Source: Rebecca billardiae RCC1528 (taxonomy: Eukaryota > Haptophyta). From it: DNA of 64,000 nucleotides. Where the stretch lies: assembly GCA_965240325.2 (NCBI GenBank), contig OZ251243.1, positions 992,001 through 1,056,000 of the forward strand. Direction: 5' to 3'. The translations under genes were made by a program, and so were the position numbers. Shown here in pieces: positions 9,091 through 20,114 of this stretch; position 1 is the stretch's first letter, and each line of letters begins with the position of its first letter. A model generated the notes under the pieces. It made no database searches. It saw nothing but the letters and a program-made list of their open reading frames with translations, and had not been told where the DNA came from.

Positions 9091-10290
9091 TCGCCCGCCG
9101 CCTCCTCCGCCGCGTCGGCCTCGAAGACGGCGGCTGCCAGCGGCAGGCCGTGAGCTGCGCGCGGCTCACTCACACTGTCTGTGAGTCCTCACGCTGCTGC
9201 CGGACCTCCGCGCCGCCGTCGACCGAGTTGAGGAGGAGCTCGCGCTCGGCGTCGAGGCGCGAGCTCGCGTGCTCGTGCTCGCCCTTCAGCCGCGCGAGCT
9301 CCGGGCGCATCCGGCTCATCAGCTCTGCCGCGCCGCTCGCTCGGCGGCGGCGGGCGGCGCGCTCTGCTCCGGTCGGCGAGCGACGAGCTCGCGTGCTCCG
9401 GACTCGGCTCGCCCTTGCGCGCTGCTCCTCGAGTGACGAACGCGCCCGCGGGCAGGTTGTTGCCCGTCGCCCCCGCCGCGATCTCGCCGCCCCCGCCGCG
9501 ATCTCGTCGCCCGCCGCCTCCTCCGCCGCGTCGGCCTCGAAGACGGCGGCTGCCAGCGGCAGGCTGAGCTGCGCGCGGCTCTGCCTGCCGGACCTCCGCG
9601 CCGCCGTCGACCGAGTTGAGGAGGAGCTCGCGCTCGGCGTCGAGGCGCGAGCTCGCGTGCTCGTGCTCGCCCTTCAGCCGCGCGAGCTCCGGGCGCATCC
9701 GGCTCATCAGCTCTGCCGCGCCGCTCGCTCGGCGGCGGCGGGCGGCGCGCTCTGCTCCGGTCGGCGAGCGACGAGCTCGCGTGCTCCGGACTCGGCTCGC
9801 CCTTGCGCGCTGCTCCTCGAGTGACGAACGCGCCCGCGGGCAGGTTGTTGCCCGTCGCCCCCGCCGCGATCTCGCCGCCCCCGCCGCGATCTCGTCGCCC
9901 GCCGCCTCCTCCGCCGCGTCGGCCTCGAAGACGGCGGCTGCCAGCGGCAGGCTGAGCTGCGCGCGGCTCTGCCTGCCGGACCTCCGCGCCGCCGTCGACC
10001 GAGTTGAGGAGGAGCTCGCGCTCGGCGTCGAGGCGCGAGCTCGCGTGCTCGTGCTCGCCCTTCAGCCGCGCGAGCTCCGGGCGCATCCGGCTCATCAGCT
10101 CTGCCGCGCCGCTCGCTCGGCGGCGGCGGGCGGCGCGCTCTGCTCCGGTCGGCGAGCGACGAGCTCGCGTGCTCCGGACTCGGATCGCCCTTGCGCGCTG
10201 CTCCTCGAGTGACGAACGCGCCCGCGGGCAGGTTGTTGCCCGTCGCCCCCGCCGCGATCTCGCCGCCCCCGCCGCGATCTCGTCGAGCAT
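9091..10290. repeat. Three-copy 388-bp tandem repeat
   Basis: The blocks starting at 9091, 9507 and 9895 repeat. The second and third are exactly 388 bp apart and near-identical; the first carries a 28-bp insertion after about 9150. One G-to-A-type change near 10181-10186 distinguishes the last unit. On the minus strand each unit reads a Glu/Arg/Leu-rich, coiled-coil-like peptide (SRMRPELARLKGEHEHASS), so the array may have been copied from a coding exon. The uninterrupted frames over the region are otherwise GC-driven, and I do not call a gene. Confidence 0.85.
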
Positions 10291-10374
10291 GTGTCCGTGG
10301 CGCGCGCCTGCGAGGTGACAGGCGGGCCGCGAGCTCAGCCTCGGGGAGAGCGGAGCGAGAGGGCGCTGAGACGC

Positions 10375-10626
10375 GCGGCCTGCGAGGCGACAGGCGCGCT
10401 CGGGGAGAGCATTTTACTATTCACATTTAGACGTGATCAAGTTTCCCGAGCCCTTGCCTTGCCGTTTTTATCGGTTGGCGGTTGGCGGCAATCTCATACT
10501 GCGGCCTGCGAGGCGACAGGCGCGCTCGGGGAGAGCATTTTACTATTCACATTTAAAAGTGATCAAGTTTCCCGAGCCCTTGCCTTGCCGTTTTTATCGG
10601 TTGGCGGTTGGCGGCAATCTCATACT
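10375..10626. repeat. 126-bp direct tandem duplication
   Basis: Two adjacent copies, at about 10375-10500 and 10501-10626, share GCCTGCGAGGCGACAGGCGC through CGGCAATCTCATACT with very few differences. They sit immediately upstream of the conserved right end of repeat-element copy 1. Confidence 0.9.
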
Positions 10627-10992
10627 TAAAATCGCGCTCGTAACGAACCGTTACACTAATGTCACGTCCAGCTGACGTCCAGATCGCACTTTACTTAAGG
10701 GAATCAGCTGGACGCGCTTTTTTTCGGCCTAATAGACCTCTCTATGCGATCTCAAAAACTCGAAACTCGGTCTCCGCCAGCCCTAAAAATCGCCCCCCGT
10801 CCCTTTTTTCTTGATCAAAGATCTTTTTGAAACGTGGTTCGGGCCCGCTGGTGCGGGCTCCACGCTGCGCGCTCCGCCCTGCACCGCGGGCCATAATGGC
10901 GGGCCGTATATATATATGTATATATGTCTCTGCTGCTCGATCTGCTGCTACAGCTTGCTGACTCTGACGCCTGCCCGTTGCATACCACGTCG

Positions 10993-12920
<1,928 letters not shown>

Positions 12921-13256
12921 ATATATATATCATTATATGCCGGCCGCCCTCGGAGTCTCGCCAGTCTCGGACTCAGTCTGTCGGCCTGACTCCTGAGCCG
13001 TAATCGGGCTTGACTGATCTGTGATCATCGTCGCCATCCGCCGTTCGATAGGCATGGGGGCGGTCATATGCCGCCGTGTATGTGCGCCATACTCCTGGGC
13101 TGAGCAAGATGATCGCGATGATGCCAGTCTCAGCTGCTCGTCGCGCTCAGGAGTCGGGGGCGCTCGGCCCGCGGGCGCGGCGGCGAGGCCCCGTCGCCCG
13201 CGGCGCGGACTGGCAACGTGAAGAGTGAGTCCCGCCAGTCCGTCAGTCACTGAGGG
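12921..13256. other. Intergenic region between the TIR element and GGCT copy 2; no gene seen
   Basis: It starts with a short TA-rich patch and contains no supported ORF. It has no visible similarity to the 3' flank of GGCT copy 1, so the duplication between the two GGCT genes is confined to the coding sequence. Confidence 0.4.
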
Positions 13257-13958
13257 TCATCCCCCGTAGCGCGCCTCCAGACCGGCGGGCGGCAGGCTGG
13301 CCATGACACGCTCCTCGACGCCAGGCCGCGCGAGGTAGGCCCGAAGCGACGTCTGCCGATCCACGAGGAACGTGTCGTCCAGGAAGCTCTCGCGCACAGC
13401 CTGCGGGACATCAGGGCGGCGCGAGGACAGCAGGCAGTGCCGCAAGTACGTGGCGCAGGGAAGGAGCCCACTGTCCTCGCTCCAGTGCCAGCACGTCGCC
13501 GCGTGGCGCGCCGGCGGGATCGCCGCCAGCGCCTTCTCATATCGAGGCCACACGCCGCGCTCCCTCAGCACGTCGTCCGACGCGCGTGTGCACAGCATCC
13601 CTCTGCCGACGCCATTCGTTGGCCCGTCGAGCGGCTCGCACTCAGCCGGCGCCAGCACGTATACCTCCTCACGCTTGCGCAGCGCTTCCCATTCGGCGGC
13701 TGGTACGTCAAACGCCACACCGCAGAAGGATGCTCCATCGCATGGCTCAGCCGACAACGAAGACATCTCAAGTGTCTTCACGTTGGCGATGCCGTGCTCG
13801 AAGAAGAGCGCCGTCGGGTGCCCGAATACCCGACGGTGGTTCAAGATGCGCACGTAGCGGAACCTGACGAGGGATGGCGTCGTGAGCCTGGCAGATGCCT
13901 CGCTCATGAGCGAGCCGTAGCCCAGCATGGTCACCAGCAGCTCGCCGCCCGCACCCAT
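13257..13958 (-). CDS. Gamma-glutamylcyclotransferase-like protein, copy 2 (inverted paralogue)
   Basis: The 233-residue protein starts at the ATG at 13956-13958 (MGAGGELLVTMLGYGSLMSE); an in-frame TGA lies six codons upstream, which fixes the start. It has the canonical YGSL loop and a K-R-E-E-V-Y segment where the other copy has E-R-E-D-E-Y. From about residue 115 to the end the protein differs from copy 1 at only a couple of positions, whereas residues 1-115 differ at roughly a fifth of positions. The pattern suggests partial gene conversion. It lies in the opposite orientation, 5.1 kb from copy 1, with mobile elements between them. Confidence 0.75.
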   Translation of the reverse strand: MGAGGELLVTMLGYGSLMSEASARLTTPSLVRFRYVRILNHRRVFGHPTALFFEHGIANVKTLEMSSLSAEPCDGASFCGVAFDVPAAEWEALRKREEVYVLAPAECEPLDGPTNGVGRGMLCTRASDDVLRERGVWPRYEKALAAIPPARHAATCWHWSEDSGLLPCATYLRHCLLSSRRPDVPQAVRESFLDDTFLVDRQTSLRAYLARPGVEERVMASLPPAGLEARYGG

Positions 13959-14170
13959 GCTGGATCTGCCCGGTCATTTTTATTTGACCGCGCACGAATT
14001 CGCTGCTAAAGTAGGGCGGAGATGCTGAGAAGTGACTGTGAGACAGTGAGACTGAGAGGAAACAATTCTGACAGTCCGCCTCGTCAGCCAACCGAGGCCT
14101 CACACGGGGCCAAGCTGTACGGACACTGGACGGGGGAAGCGATACTGATGAAGTTGCCCCAGCGACGTCA

Positions 14171-16711
14171 TCACGTTCGTCGCCCGCTGCACGTGCGCTT
14201 GTGCTCAGGCCAGTGCGCGCGCTGGCACTCGGTGCTGCAATAGAGCGCGGCGTTCGATCTGCTGCCACCGGCGTCTACTTGCTCGCGGCAGCGCGCGCAT
14301 GCGCGCAGCTTGACTCCCTGCCGGCCGCACTGCGCGCAGCAGCTGGCACCTGCCACCGATGAGGTCGGCCGCATGCCTTGCGCCCTGCCGGGCATCGATG
14401 CGGCGATTCCGCGCGCGACGGCTTCCTCCTGACGCCTGTTCTCGTCGGAGCGCGTGGGCGCCGCCGTCGCAGCGCGCCGCGGCAGCGGTGCCGCGCCCAG
14501 CCGAGAGAGCGAGCGGAGCGCGAGGTTGTTGTCGCTGTCGATGTGCTCGAGCACGTAGGTGTACTGCTCGCGCGCGCCCGCCACGTCGTTGAGCGCCTCG
14601 AGCGCCTCGGCGTGCAGCAGCCGCGCGGCTCGGTGGTTGGGCTGCGCGCGCAGCAGCCGGCGCACCGCGCTGCAGCACGCTCTGAAGTCCGAGTCCTCGT
14701 AGTGTGCGCTCGCCAGGCACATGGTTGACTGCTCGCGCGCGGCCGAGCCGGGCGGGAAGAGGCGCTCGGCCTCGACGAGGTGCTCGATGGCCGCGTCCGC
14801 GCGCGCCACGTTGCGCATGCGCGTGCCCCGGGTGAACGCGCGCCACCCGTCGGCGTGCGGCATGCCGTCCCCGCGCGGCCGAGCGCGCCAGCGCGCGCGC
14901 AGCCGCCGCTCGAGCCACGCGAGCGGCTCACCCTCCCACAGCTGAGAGCACTCGCGCACGTAATACGCAGCCTCGAGCCGGCTCCACAGCGGGACGCCCG
15001 GCTCGTGGCCGCACGGCCCCGACACCTCCCAGCCGAGGAGCTGCAGCGGCACGAACGGGTTGAGGCCGATCGCCTCGTCCAGCAGCGCGTCGGCCTTGCT
15101 CGAGACGGCGGACGGCGAGTGCTCGCGCGCGTGCTCGTCGAGCGCCCTCGTGAACGTGAACGCGCACAGTAGGGTGTCTCGCGCGCCGTCCGCGCCGTAC
15201 TTGGCGCGCAGGATGGAGCGGAGCGGCTCGGAGCCCGGCCCGTGCCCCTGGCGCAGCGTGAGGTGCAGCAGCCGCACGCGCGCGCCCAGGTGGTCGCCGT
15301 GGTCGAGGCCCAGGCAGCGCCGGTAGGTTGCGGCCGCCTCATCCGGCCTGCCCAGCATGGCCTCGAGCGCGCCTCGCAGCAGCGTCGCGCGCAACAGGTC
15401 CCGGCCTGGCAGCCAGTTATGCAGGTCGTGCGCGTGGGGGCCCGCGTCGGCCGCGGTGAGCGCGAGCACGCGCAGCCCCGCCTCCTCCGCCTCGCGCGCG
15501 AGCTGCAGCCCGGCCTCGAGCTGCGGGTCTTCCATCGAGGGGCTGAGCAGATCCGGACTGGAGGCGACGGCCATCTCCGCGAGATGCAGCCGAGATAGCA
15601 TGTCCTCGGGCGAGAGCCGCTTGGCGGCCTCGCACGCGGCGCGGATGGCGGGGACGCCGCGCGCCGCGCCGCGGTACAGCGCGGCGTGCGCGGCCTCGCG
15701 CGCGCGGCGCCACGCCCGCACGGCCTCCCGTGGCTCCGGCCGCGCCGCCGCCCGGACCGCCAGCTCCTCCAGCTCTGTCCAGTCGTCGTCCTCGAGCGCC
15801 TCCTGCGCGCGCCGGTCGCCAAGCTGAGGCCCCGGGTTGTGTAGGATCGCCTTCTTGAGCAGGCCGCTCGGCGGCTGCACGCGCGTGTCCACGAAGACGC
15901 CCTCCATCACCACGCACACGCTCGGCAGCGCGTGCGGCAGGTGCGGCGGCACCCGCACGTAGTGGTGGCCCGCGCGCGTCTGCTCGCGCACGGCGCGCAG
16001 CTCCGCCAGTGAGTACGTGGACGAGTACTGCGCGAACGGCGCCCTCTGGCTGGAGATGAAGGCGGCATGCAGCGCGCGGTCGGCCTCCGGGGAGAGCGCC
16101 CCGGCTGCGTGCGCATCGGCCATCGCCTGCATCACGAGCCCGTCGCACACGAGCGCGCGGAGGCGCTCGGCAATCTCGGCGCCGCCTCTGGAGGCGATGG
16201 CGGCCGATTGAATCGTCGCGAGCGAGTGCACGAGCTCGGAGCGATCGCCGCACGGCATGCTGACGAGACGCGCGAGGGAGAAAGGCGTCAGCCGCTCGAG
16301 CAGCTGCTCGACCAGACCCAGCTGCCGCATCGCTGCGAGCAGCAGGCGAAGCACGTCCTCGCCCCGTGTGATGCACCCGTCGACGGCGGCCGCCAGCGCG
16401 GCCGCGACCTCCACGTTGGCCTGCGCGCCGGACGACGCGGTGCGGAGCAGACGCTCTGCGCGCTGCACGAGCTCCGCGTCGTCTCGCGCCTCGGCTGCAC
16501 TCGCCCCGTCGTCGCCCGCGCTCGTGAGGTTGGCTGGCCGCACGGAGAGCAGCTCGCCGCCGACGTCGTCTGCGCGCACCTGCCAGCGCTCCCGCTCAGG
16601 CATCCACTCGACGAGGACGCAGTGCGTATCGTTCAGCTCCGGTCGTGCCTGCAGCCCGTGCAGCACCGCGCGCGCACCGGCGCGGAGGCCGTCGCCGCCG
16701 TCCGCACTCAT
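14171..16711 (-). CDS. Large MYND zinc-finger protein with N-terminal VRPxNL-type domain
   Basis: This 846-residue protein begins at the ATG at 16709-16711. Residues about 8-62 form a small beta-type module that reads GARAVLHGLQARPELND and ends LLSVRPANL, a module often linked to MYND proteins in microalgae. The middle is helical and Ala/Arg-rich with TPR-like stretches (about 400-760). The C terminus is a complete MYND finger: C792, C795, C805, C808, C825, C829, H837 and C841 match the C-x2-C, C-x2-C, C-x3-C, x7-H-x3-C ligand spacing. MYND domains bind Pro-rich peptides; a role as a protein-interaction adaptor is likely. No SET motif is seen. Confidence 0.8.
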   Translation of the reverse strand: MSADGGDGLRAGARAVLHGLQARPELNDTHCVLVEWMPERERWQVRADDVGGELLSVRPANLTSAGDDGASAAEARDDAELVQRAERLLRTASSGAQANVEVAAALAAAVDGCITRGEDVLRLLLAAMRQLGLVEQLLERLTPFSLARLVSMPCGDRSELVHSLATIQSAAIASRGGAEIAERLRALVCDGLVMQAMADAHAAGALSPEADRALHAAFISSQRAPFAQYSSTYSLAELRAVREQTRAGHHYVRVPPHLPHALPSVCVVMEGVFVDTRVQPPSGLLKKAILHNPGPQLGDRRAQEALEDDDWTELEELAVRAAARPEPREAVRAWRRAREAAHAALYRGAARGVPAIRAACEAAKRLSPEDMLSRLHLAEMAVASSPDLLSPSMEDPQLEAGLQLAREAEEAGLRVLALTAADAGPHAHDLHNWLPGRDLLRATLLRGALEAMLGRPDEAAATYRRCLGLDHGDHLGARVRLLHLTLRQGHGPGSEPLRSILRAKYGADGARDTLLCAFTFTRALDEHAREHSPSAVSSKADALLDEAIGLNPFVPLQLLGWEVSGPCGHEPGVPLWSRLEAAYYVRECSQLWEGEPLAWLERRLRARWRARPRGDGMPHADGWRAFTRGTRMRNVARADAAIEHLVEAERLFPPGSAAREQSTMCLASAHYEDSDFRACCSAVRRLLRAQPNHRAARLLHAEALEALNDVAGAREQYTYVLEHIDSDNNLALRSLSRLGAAPLPRRAATAAPTRSDENRRQEEAVARGIAASMPGRAQGMRPTSSVAGASCCAQCGRQGVKLRACARCREQVDAGGSRSNAALYCSTECQRAHWPEHKRTCSGRRT

Positions 16712-17173
16712 CGGCCGGCCGCGAGCGTAGTGCGCGGCCGCGCGTAGCTTGCCCGCCGGGCGGGGGAGCGTGAATCACAAGTCCGGGAGCGTGTGGAGAT
16801 CAAAAGTCCGGGTTCGACCGACAAGCTCGTCTGGAAGCGACGATACTACATTCATCAGGCCTGACATCCAGTACATAGTGAGAACTGACGGAGGGTGCGC
16901 ACCCGCTTGCTCATCAGGCCCTTCACACGCCTGATTTTCTCCGCCTGATGACCGGTACCCAGGGCATTCATAGAATGATGTGACACGTGAAGGTTCCGGC
17001 GGAAATGCGGAATCGGCCTGGCGAACGGTGTTTTAAGTTTGACGAAAACACCGTTCGCCACAAGTCCACAACACGATCAGTTATACTGCGTGAAGTTAGA
17101 TTCCCTCGACGCCGCCGACGACGCGGCCGATCCATCACAGCCTTCTCGCATCTACGCGCGTTGTGTCGACGCA
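16712..17173. promoter_or_regulatory. Divergent promoter region between the MYND gene and the ketolase
   Basis: The stretch is 462 bp and less GC-rich than the genes. It contains a perfect hairpin (17019-17060, listed separately). The ketolase frame is open back to 17039, but only from a TTG. No TATA box can be assigned with confidence. Confidence 0.45.
17019..17060. repeat. Perfect 16-bp inverted repeat upstream of the ketolase
   Basis: Arms TGGCGAACGGTGTTTT (17019-17034) and AAAACACCGTTCGCCA (17045-17060) are exact complements around a 10-nt loop. It ends 113 bp before the ketolase ATG, in the likely 5' UTR or promoter. Confidence 0.9.
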
Positions 17174-18070
17174 ATGTGCCAGCACGCCAGCGAGCTCAGC
17201 CCTGCTGACATTGGCAAGCACAGCCCTACCAATGAGACGCGCCAGCATGCCAGCAAACACATCAAGAGCGCTCCTCTCTTCACGTTGCCGCATGTGAAGA
17301 AGGGCGAGTACTTCAAGCGAGCGCGCGCCAACGGCAGCGTCATCGGCATCGCCATCGCCTGCACGATCATGGTCTCCTGGGCCGGCGCGCTGTACGCGTC
17401 GATCTTCTCGGCGCGTGTAGCGAGCGCGCCGCTGCCACTGCGCGCGTGCCTGGCAGCCCTCCTCACGTGGCTGTACACAGGCCTCTTTGTCACAGCGCAC
17501 GATGCGATGCACGGGCTGATTGCTCCGAGGTTCCCTGCGCTCAACCACACCCTGGGCTGGATCTGTACGCGCGCGTACGCGAGCTTCGACTACCAGCTGA
17601 TGCTACACGCTCACTGGGCGCACCATCGCAACCCTGCCGAGCCCGGGCTCGACCCCGACTTCCACGACGGGCAGAACCGCTCCCCCGCTGCTTGGTTTGC
17701 GCACTTCATGTTGTCCTACATGACGGTCCGACAGCTCGCGGCGCAGGGGGCAACCTTCAACCTGCTGTGGTACTGCGGCGTGCCCCCGCTACGGCTGCTG
17801 TGCGCGTGGGTCGCCCCGAGCCTGCTCTCCGCAGTGCAGCTCTTCTACTTTGGAACCTTCTTGCCGCACCGCGAACCGGATATTGCCAATGGCGTCTCGG
17901 CCTACGCTGACCGCCACCGAGCGCGCACGCCCGACGACCGCAGTGCGCTGTGGCACTTTGTGACATGCTTCAACTTTGGTCTCCACCACGAGCACCACTT
18001 GATGCCATTTGTGCCGTGGTGGCGCCTGCCTACGGTGCGACGCGCGAGCGGCGCACATCACAGTGATTGA
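17174..18070 (+). CDS. BKT: Beta-carotene ketolase (BKT/CrtW-type)
   Basis: The enzyme adds 4-keto groups to beta-ionone rings, giving echinenone and canthaxanthin, and astaxanthin from zeaxanthin. The first in-frame ATG is 17174, giving 298 residues. The diiron histidine clusters of the membrane fatty-acid-hydroxylase/CrtW fold are all present: H109-DAM-H113, H145-A-H147 with W-A-H150-H151, and H271-H272-E-H274-H275. The family stretches YTGLFVTAHDAMHG, LDPDFHDG, FYFGTFLPHR and VPWWRLP match CrtW/BKT rather than fatty-acid desaturases. About four membrane segments are visible. The first 45 residues may include a targeting peptide, but no classical bipartite plastid signal is clear. Confidence 0.85.
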   Translation: MCQHASELSPADIGKHSPTNETRQHASKHIKSAPLFTLPHVKKGEYFKRARANGSVIGIAIACTIMVSWAGALYASIFSARVASAPLPLRACLAALLTWLYTGLFVTAHDAMHGLIAPRFPALNHTLGWICTRAYASFDYQLMLHAHWAHHRNPAEPGLDPDFHDGQNRSPAAWFAHFMLSYMTVRQLAAQGATFNLLWYCGVPPLRLLCAWVAPSLLSAVQLFYFGTFLPHREPDIANGVSAYADRHRARTPDDRSALWHFVTCFNFGLHHEHHLMPFVPWWRLPTVRRASGAHHSD

Positions 18071-18690
18071 CCGATGGTCACTTCGGTGGCAGATCGGATC
18101 CGCGATGCGGTGCCGATGACGGATGATAATGTGATGCAGTGCAGCTAGCCAGAGTGCTGGGCGCGCATGAATTGCGGTGACAGCCGAGACTATGCATGCC
18201 GCCATCAGCAGCAGCCGTCAGTGCGGCCTCGACCACTGCTGGTAACATATCAGTGTCATCAATTCGAGCAGTCCGCAGGACCGGCCTAGGCTCCGCCTCC
18301 GGGCGGACGCTCGGCCGAAAAAGGGTTCCCGGATGGCGCCGAGCGCGTGGGCGGCGCGCGCCAGATCCAACGCCGGCGCGGACATCGCGCGAGGACTCCC
18401 GAGGGGGATTTTCGCCCGCTTCGCGATTGCTGCCCTTGTCGTCTCGCGTGCAGGTCAAACGGGGGCCAAAGTCGGACGCGTTTGGAGGTACGCTCGGCGC
18501 GTCGACACGATCGTGCGACCTGGGGCGGTCGTCGCCCGACTTGCACGTCGAGCGCTCGCGCGGGCCATAGTATCAAGCGCTGCGCACGACAACCAACTCG
18601 CGCGATCCACCGCCGCGCGTCGGGCTCGGTGCGGAAAGGCCCTCATCACGAGGTGTCTCGCGGGCGGGAAGCGCCATCGCACGCGACGCA
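18071..18690. other. Intergenic region; no gene seen
   Basis: Several overlapping long frames exist on both strands, but their Arg/Ala/Pro composition is that expected of GC-rich non-coding DNA. Nothing is recognised. Confidence 0.4.
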
Positions 18691-18693
18691 AGA

Positions 18694-19740
18694 TTGGCGC
18701 CGCTTCTGAACTCGTCAACTCGATCGCCGGATCCGCGCACCGGACCACTGTGCTCGCGGTCCCTCAGCCGAAGCCCACGTCCGGCGTGCATGGCGTCGCC
18801 GGTGACCAATGCGACGGAAGCGCAGCGCCAACGGCGTACGACGCGCAGCGGACGCACCTCCCGGGTCTGTCGCCGTGGCAGCAACCGCGTCTTCGCGAGT
18901 TGGCGACCTTCGCCGCAGCGCGACACAGACAAGCCCGTGATGCCATCCGCACAGAGATCGGAAACGTCGAGCATGCAAATGATGCAACATCGCCGCGCCA
19001 TCCTCGTCCATGGCGCAGGCGCTGCGGGACGAGGCGGAAGTCGTCACGCCGGTGACGGATGCGCTGAGATTCGTGTGCCCGCGTGAGCAGCTCGTGCCCA
19101 CTCTCGATCGCGAGTGGCACACGCTGTCGCTGTGCGCGCGCGCGCGCACAACCAACAGCTCCTCGTGCCGCCGAACACGCGGGCGCCAGACCTGTCGAAG
19201 AGGCGAAGAGCGACGACCGCGTGAACGTCAACGCGCTCGTGCTCAGCGTGGCGGCCGTGTACGACGTCAACGCGACCTGCGCCGAGCCCATCATGCCCGG
19301 AGCGGACATCGGCAAGCATCCTCGCGACGACCGCTCTCGGCTGGCGGCAGGAGGACATGCACATGATCTACTCTGGCGGCTTCGTCGGCGGCGAGGCGCT
19401 CGATTACGCCATCGCGGTCGAGATGCGGCACATACAGCGCGTACCCGCGCTCGCGCGGGGCAACGGGCTACCCGCCCCGCCCCGCGTGCTGCACATTCCC
19501 TTGTGGGTGTGGGCCTCGCTGATGCGCACAAACGTGTACACATGGGAGAACTTCAGGTGTCACTGGTCCTTGCCCTCGGACTGTCCGTCATCCACGGCCA
19601 CGAGCGAATGTGGCGGAAACACGCGAACCCGCAGTGGAAACATTGCGACAGCACTTGCACGGCCCGCCGACCCCCCCGCCCGCCAGCAGGGCACAGTTTT
19701 GTCACGATCGTTTCACGTTCGCACTTCAACTCACTAGTTC
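18694..19740 (+). pseudogene. Decayed protein-coding gene, frames interrupted
   Basis: Protein-like stretches occur on the plus strand in shifting frames: DALRFVCPREQLVPTLDREW near 19060-19110, then VNVNALVLSVAAVYDVNATC near 19221-19280, then MHMIYSGGFVGGEALDYAIA near 19357-19416, continuing to about 19560. The last two join only after a frame change near 19310-19330, with no room for an intron. I read this as a frameshifted gene. The family is not recognised. An LTR retrotransposon sits just downstream. Confidence 0.35.
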
Positions 19741-19787
19741 AAGGCACCAAGCCGCCCACGGAGGGATGCCGCGAAGTAATAACAAAT

Positions 19788-19792
19788 CATAT
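19788..19792. repeat. Target-site duplication CATAT (left)
   Basis: Five bases directly before the 5' LTR are repeated exactly after the 3' LTR (23275-23279). Confidence 0.9.
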
Positions 19793-20114
19793 TGTCAAAG
19801 GAATCGCCAATCTACAGTGTTTTCCAATTTCCAATCCAACATTTTACTCGCAGTCACACAGTGGCGGCGCGACCGCTGCGGCGGCGCTCGCACAAAATCC
19901 TCCAAAATCGACCTGAACCTCATCCTAAAATACAGCAGGACAGCATGGCTGGCGGCGACCTGGCGGCGACATCTCGAAGCATTCCAGATGCTTCTTAGAA
20001 ATGAACGAAACATGAGCCGATCACACAAAACACGCTGAGCTCACCACCGCAAACAAGAGCCGAAGCCGTCGACCGACCTCGCGACCGTCAAGCCTCGAGA
20101 CGCGTTCCCTGACA
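19793..20114 (+). repeat. 5' LTR
   Basis: It is 322 bp, TGTCAAAG...CCCTGACA, with short terminal inverted repeats TGTCA/TGACA. Its last base is also the A of the gag ATG. Confidence 0.92.

Larger units (their letters stand above)
8401..10894 (+). mobile_element. Repeat element with conserved ends, copy 1 (2.49 kb)
   Basis: The left end (8401 to about 8465) begins TGACCGCGTTCCGCGGTCC, a hairpin with GACCGCG/CGCGGTC arms, directly after a (TA)n tract. The right end (about 10635-10894) starts with the hairpin GTAACG-AAC-CGTTAC and finishes at GCACCGCGGGCCAT. The same left end and right end, in the same order and orientation, occur at 30861/32156 and, inverted, at 61075/59422. The interior differs in each copy; here it holds a 388-bp tandem array and a 126-bp duplication. 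A shared GGCCCGCGG block lies near both ends in inverted orientation. No transposase ORF is recognisable, so it looks non-autonomous. The class is unknown: Helitron-like or a TIR element with unusual ends are both possible. Confidence 0.65.

Noticed and set aside
9091-10290. Possible CRISPR-like array
   Set aside because: The repeat unit is 388 bp with no spacer structure, and the genome is eukaryotic.
8459-10318. Multiple 100-320-codon ORFs on both strands
   Set aside because: They arise from GC-rich repeats within repeat-element copy 1; only a short coiled-coil-like peptide looks coding-derived.
18333-19055. 240-codon ORF as an intact gene
   Set aside because: Protein-like segments switch frames through the region, so no single frame carries a coherent domain.
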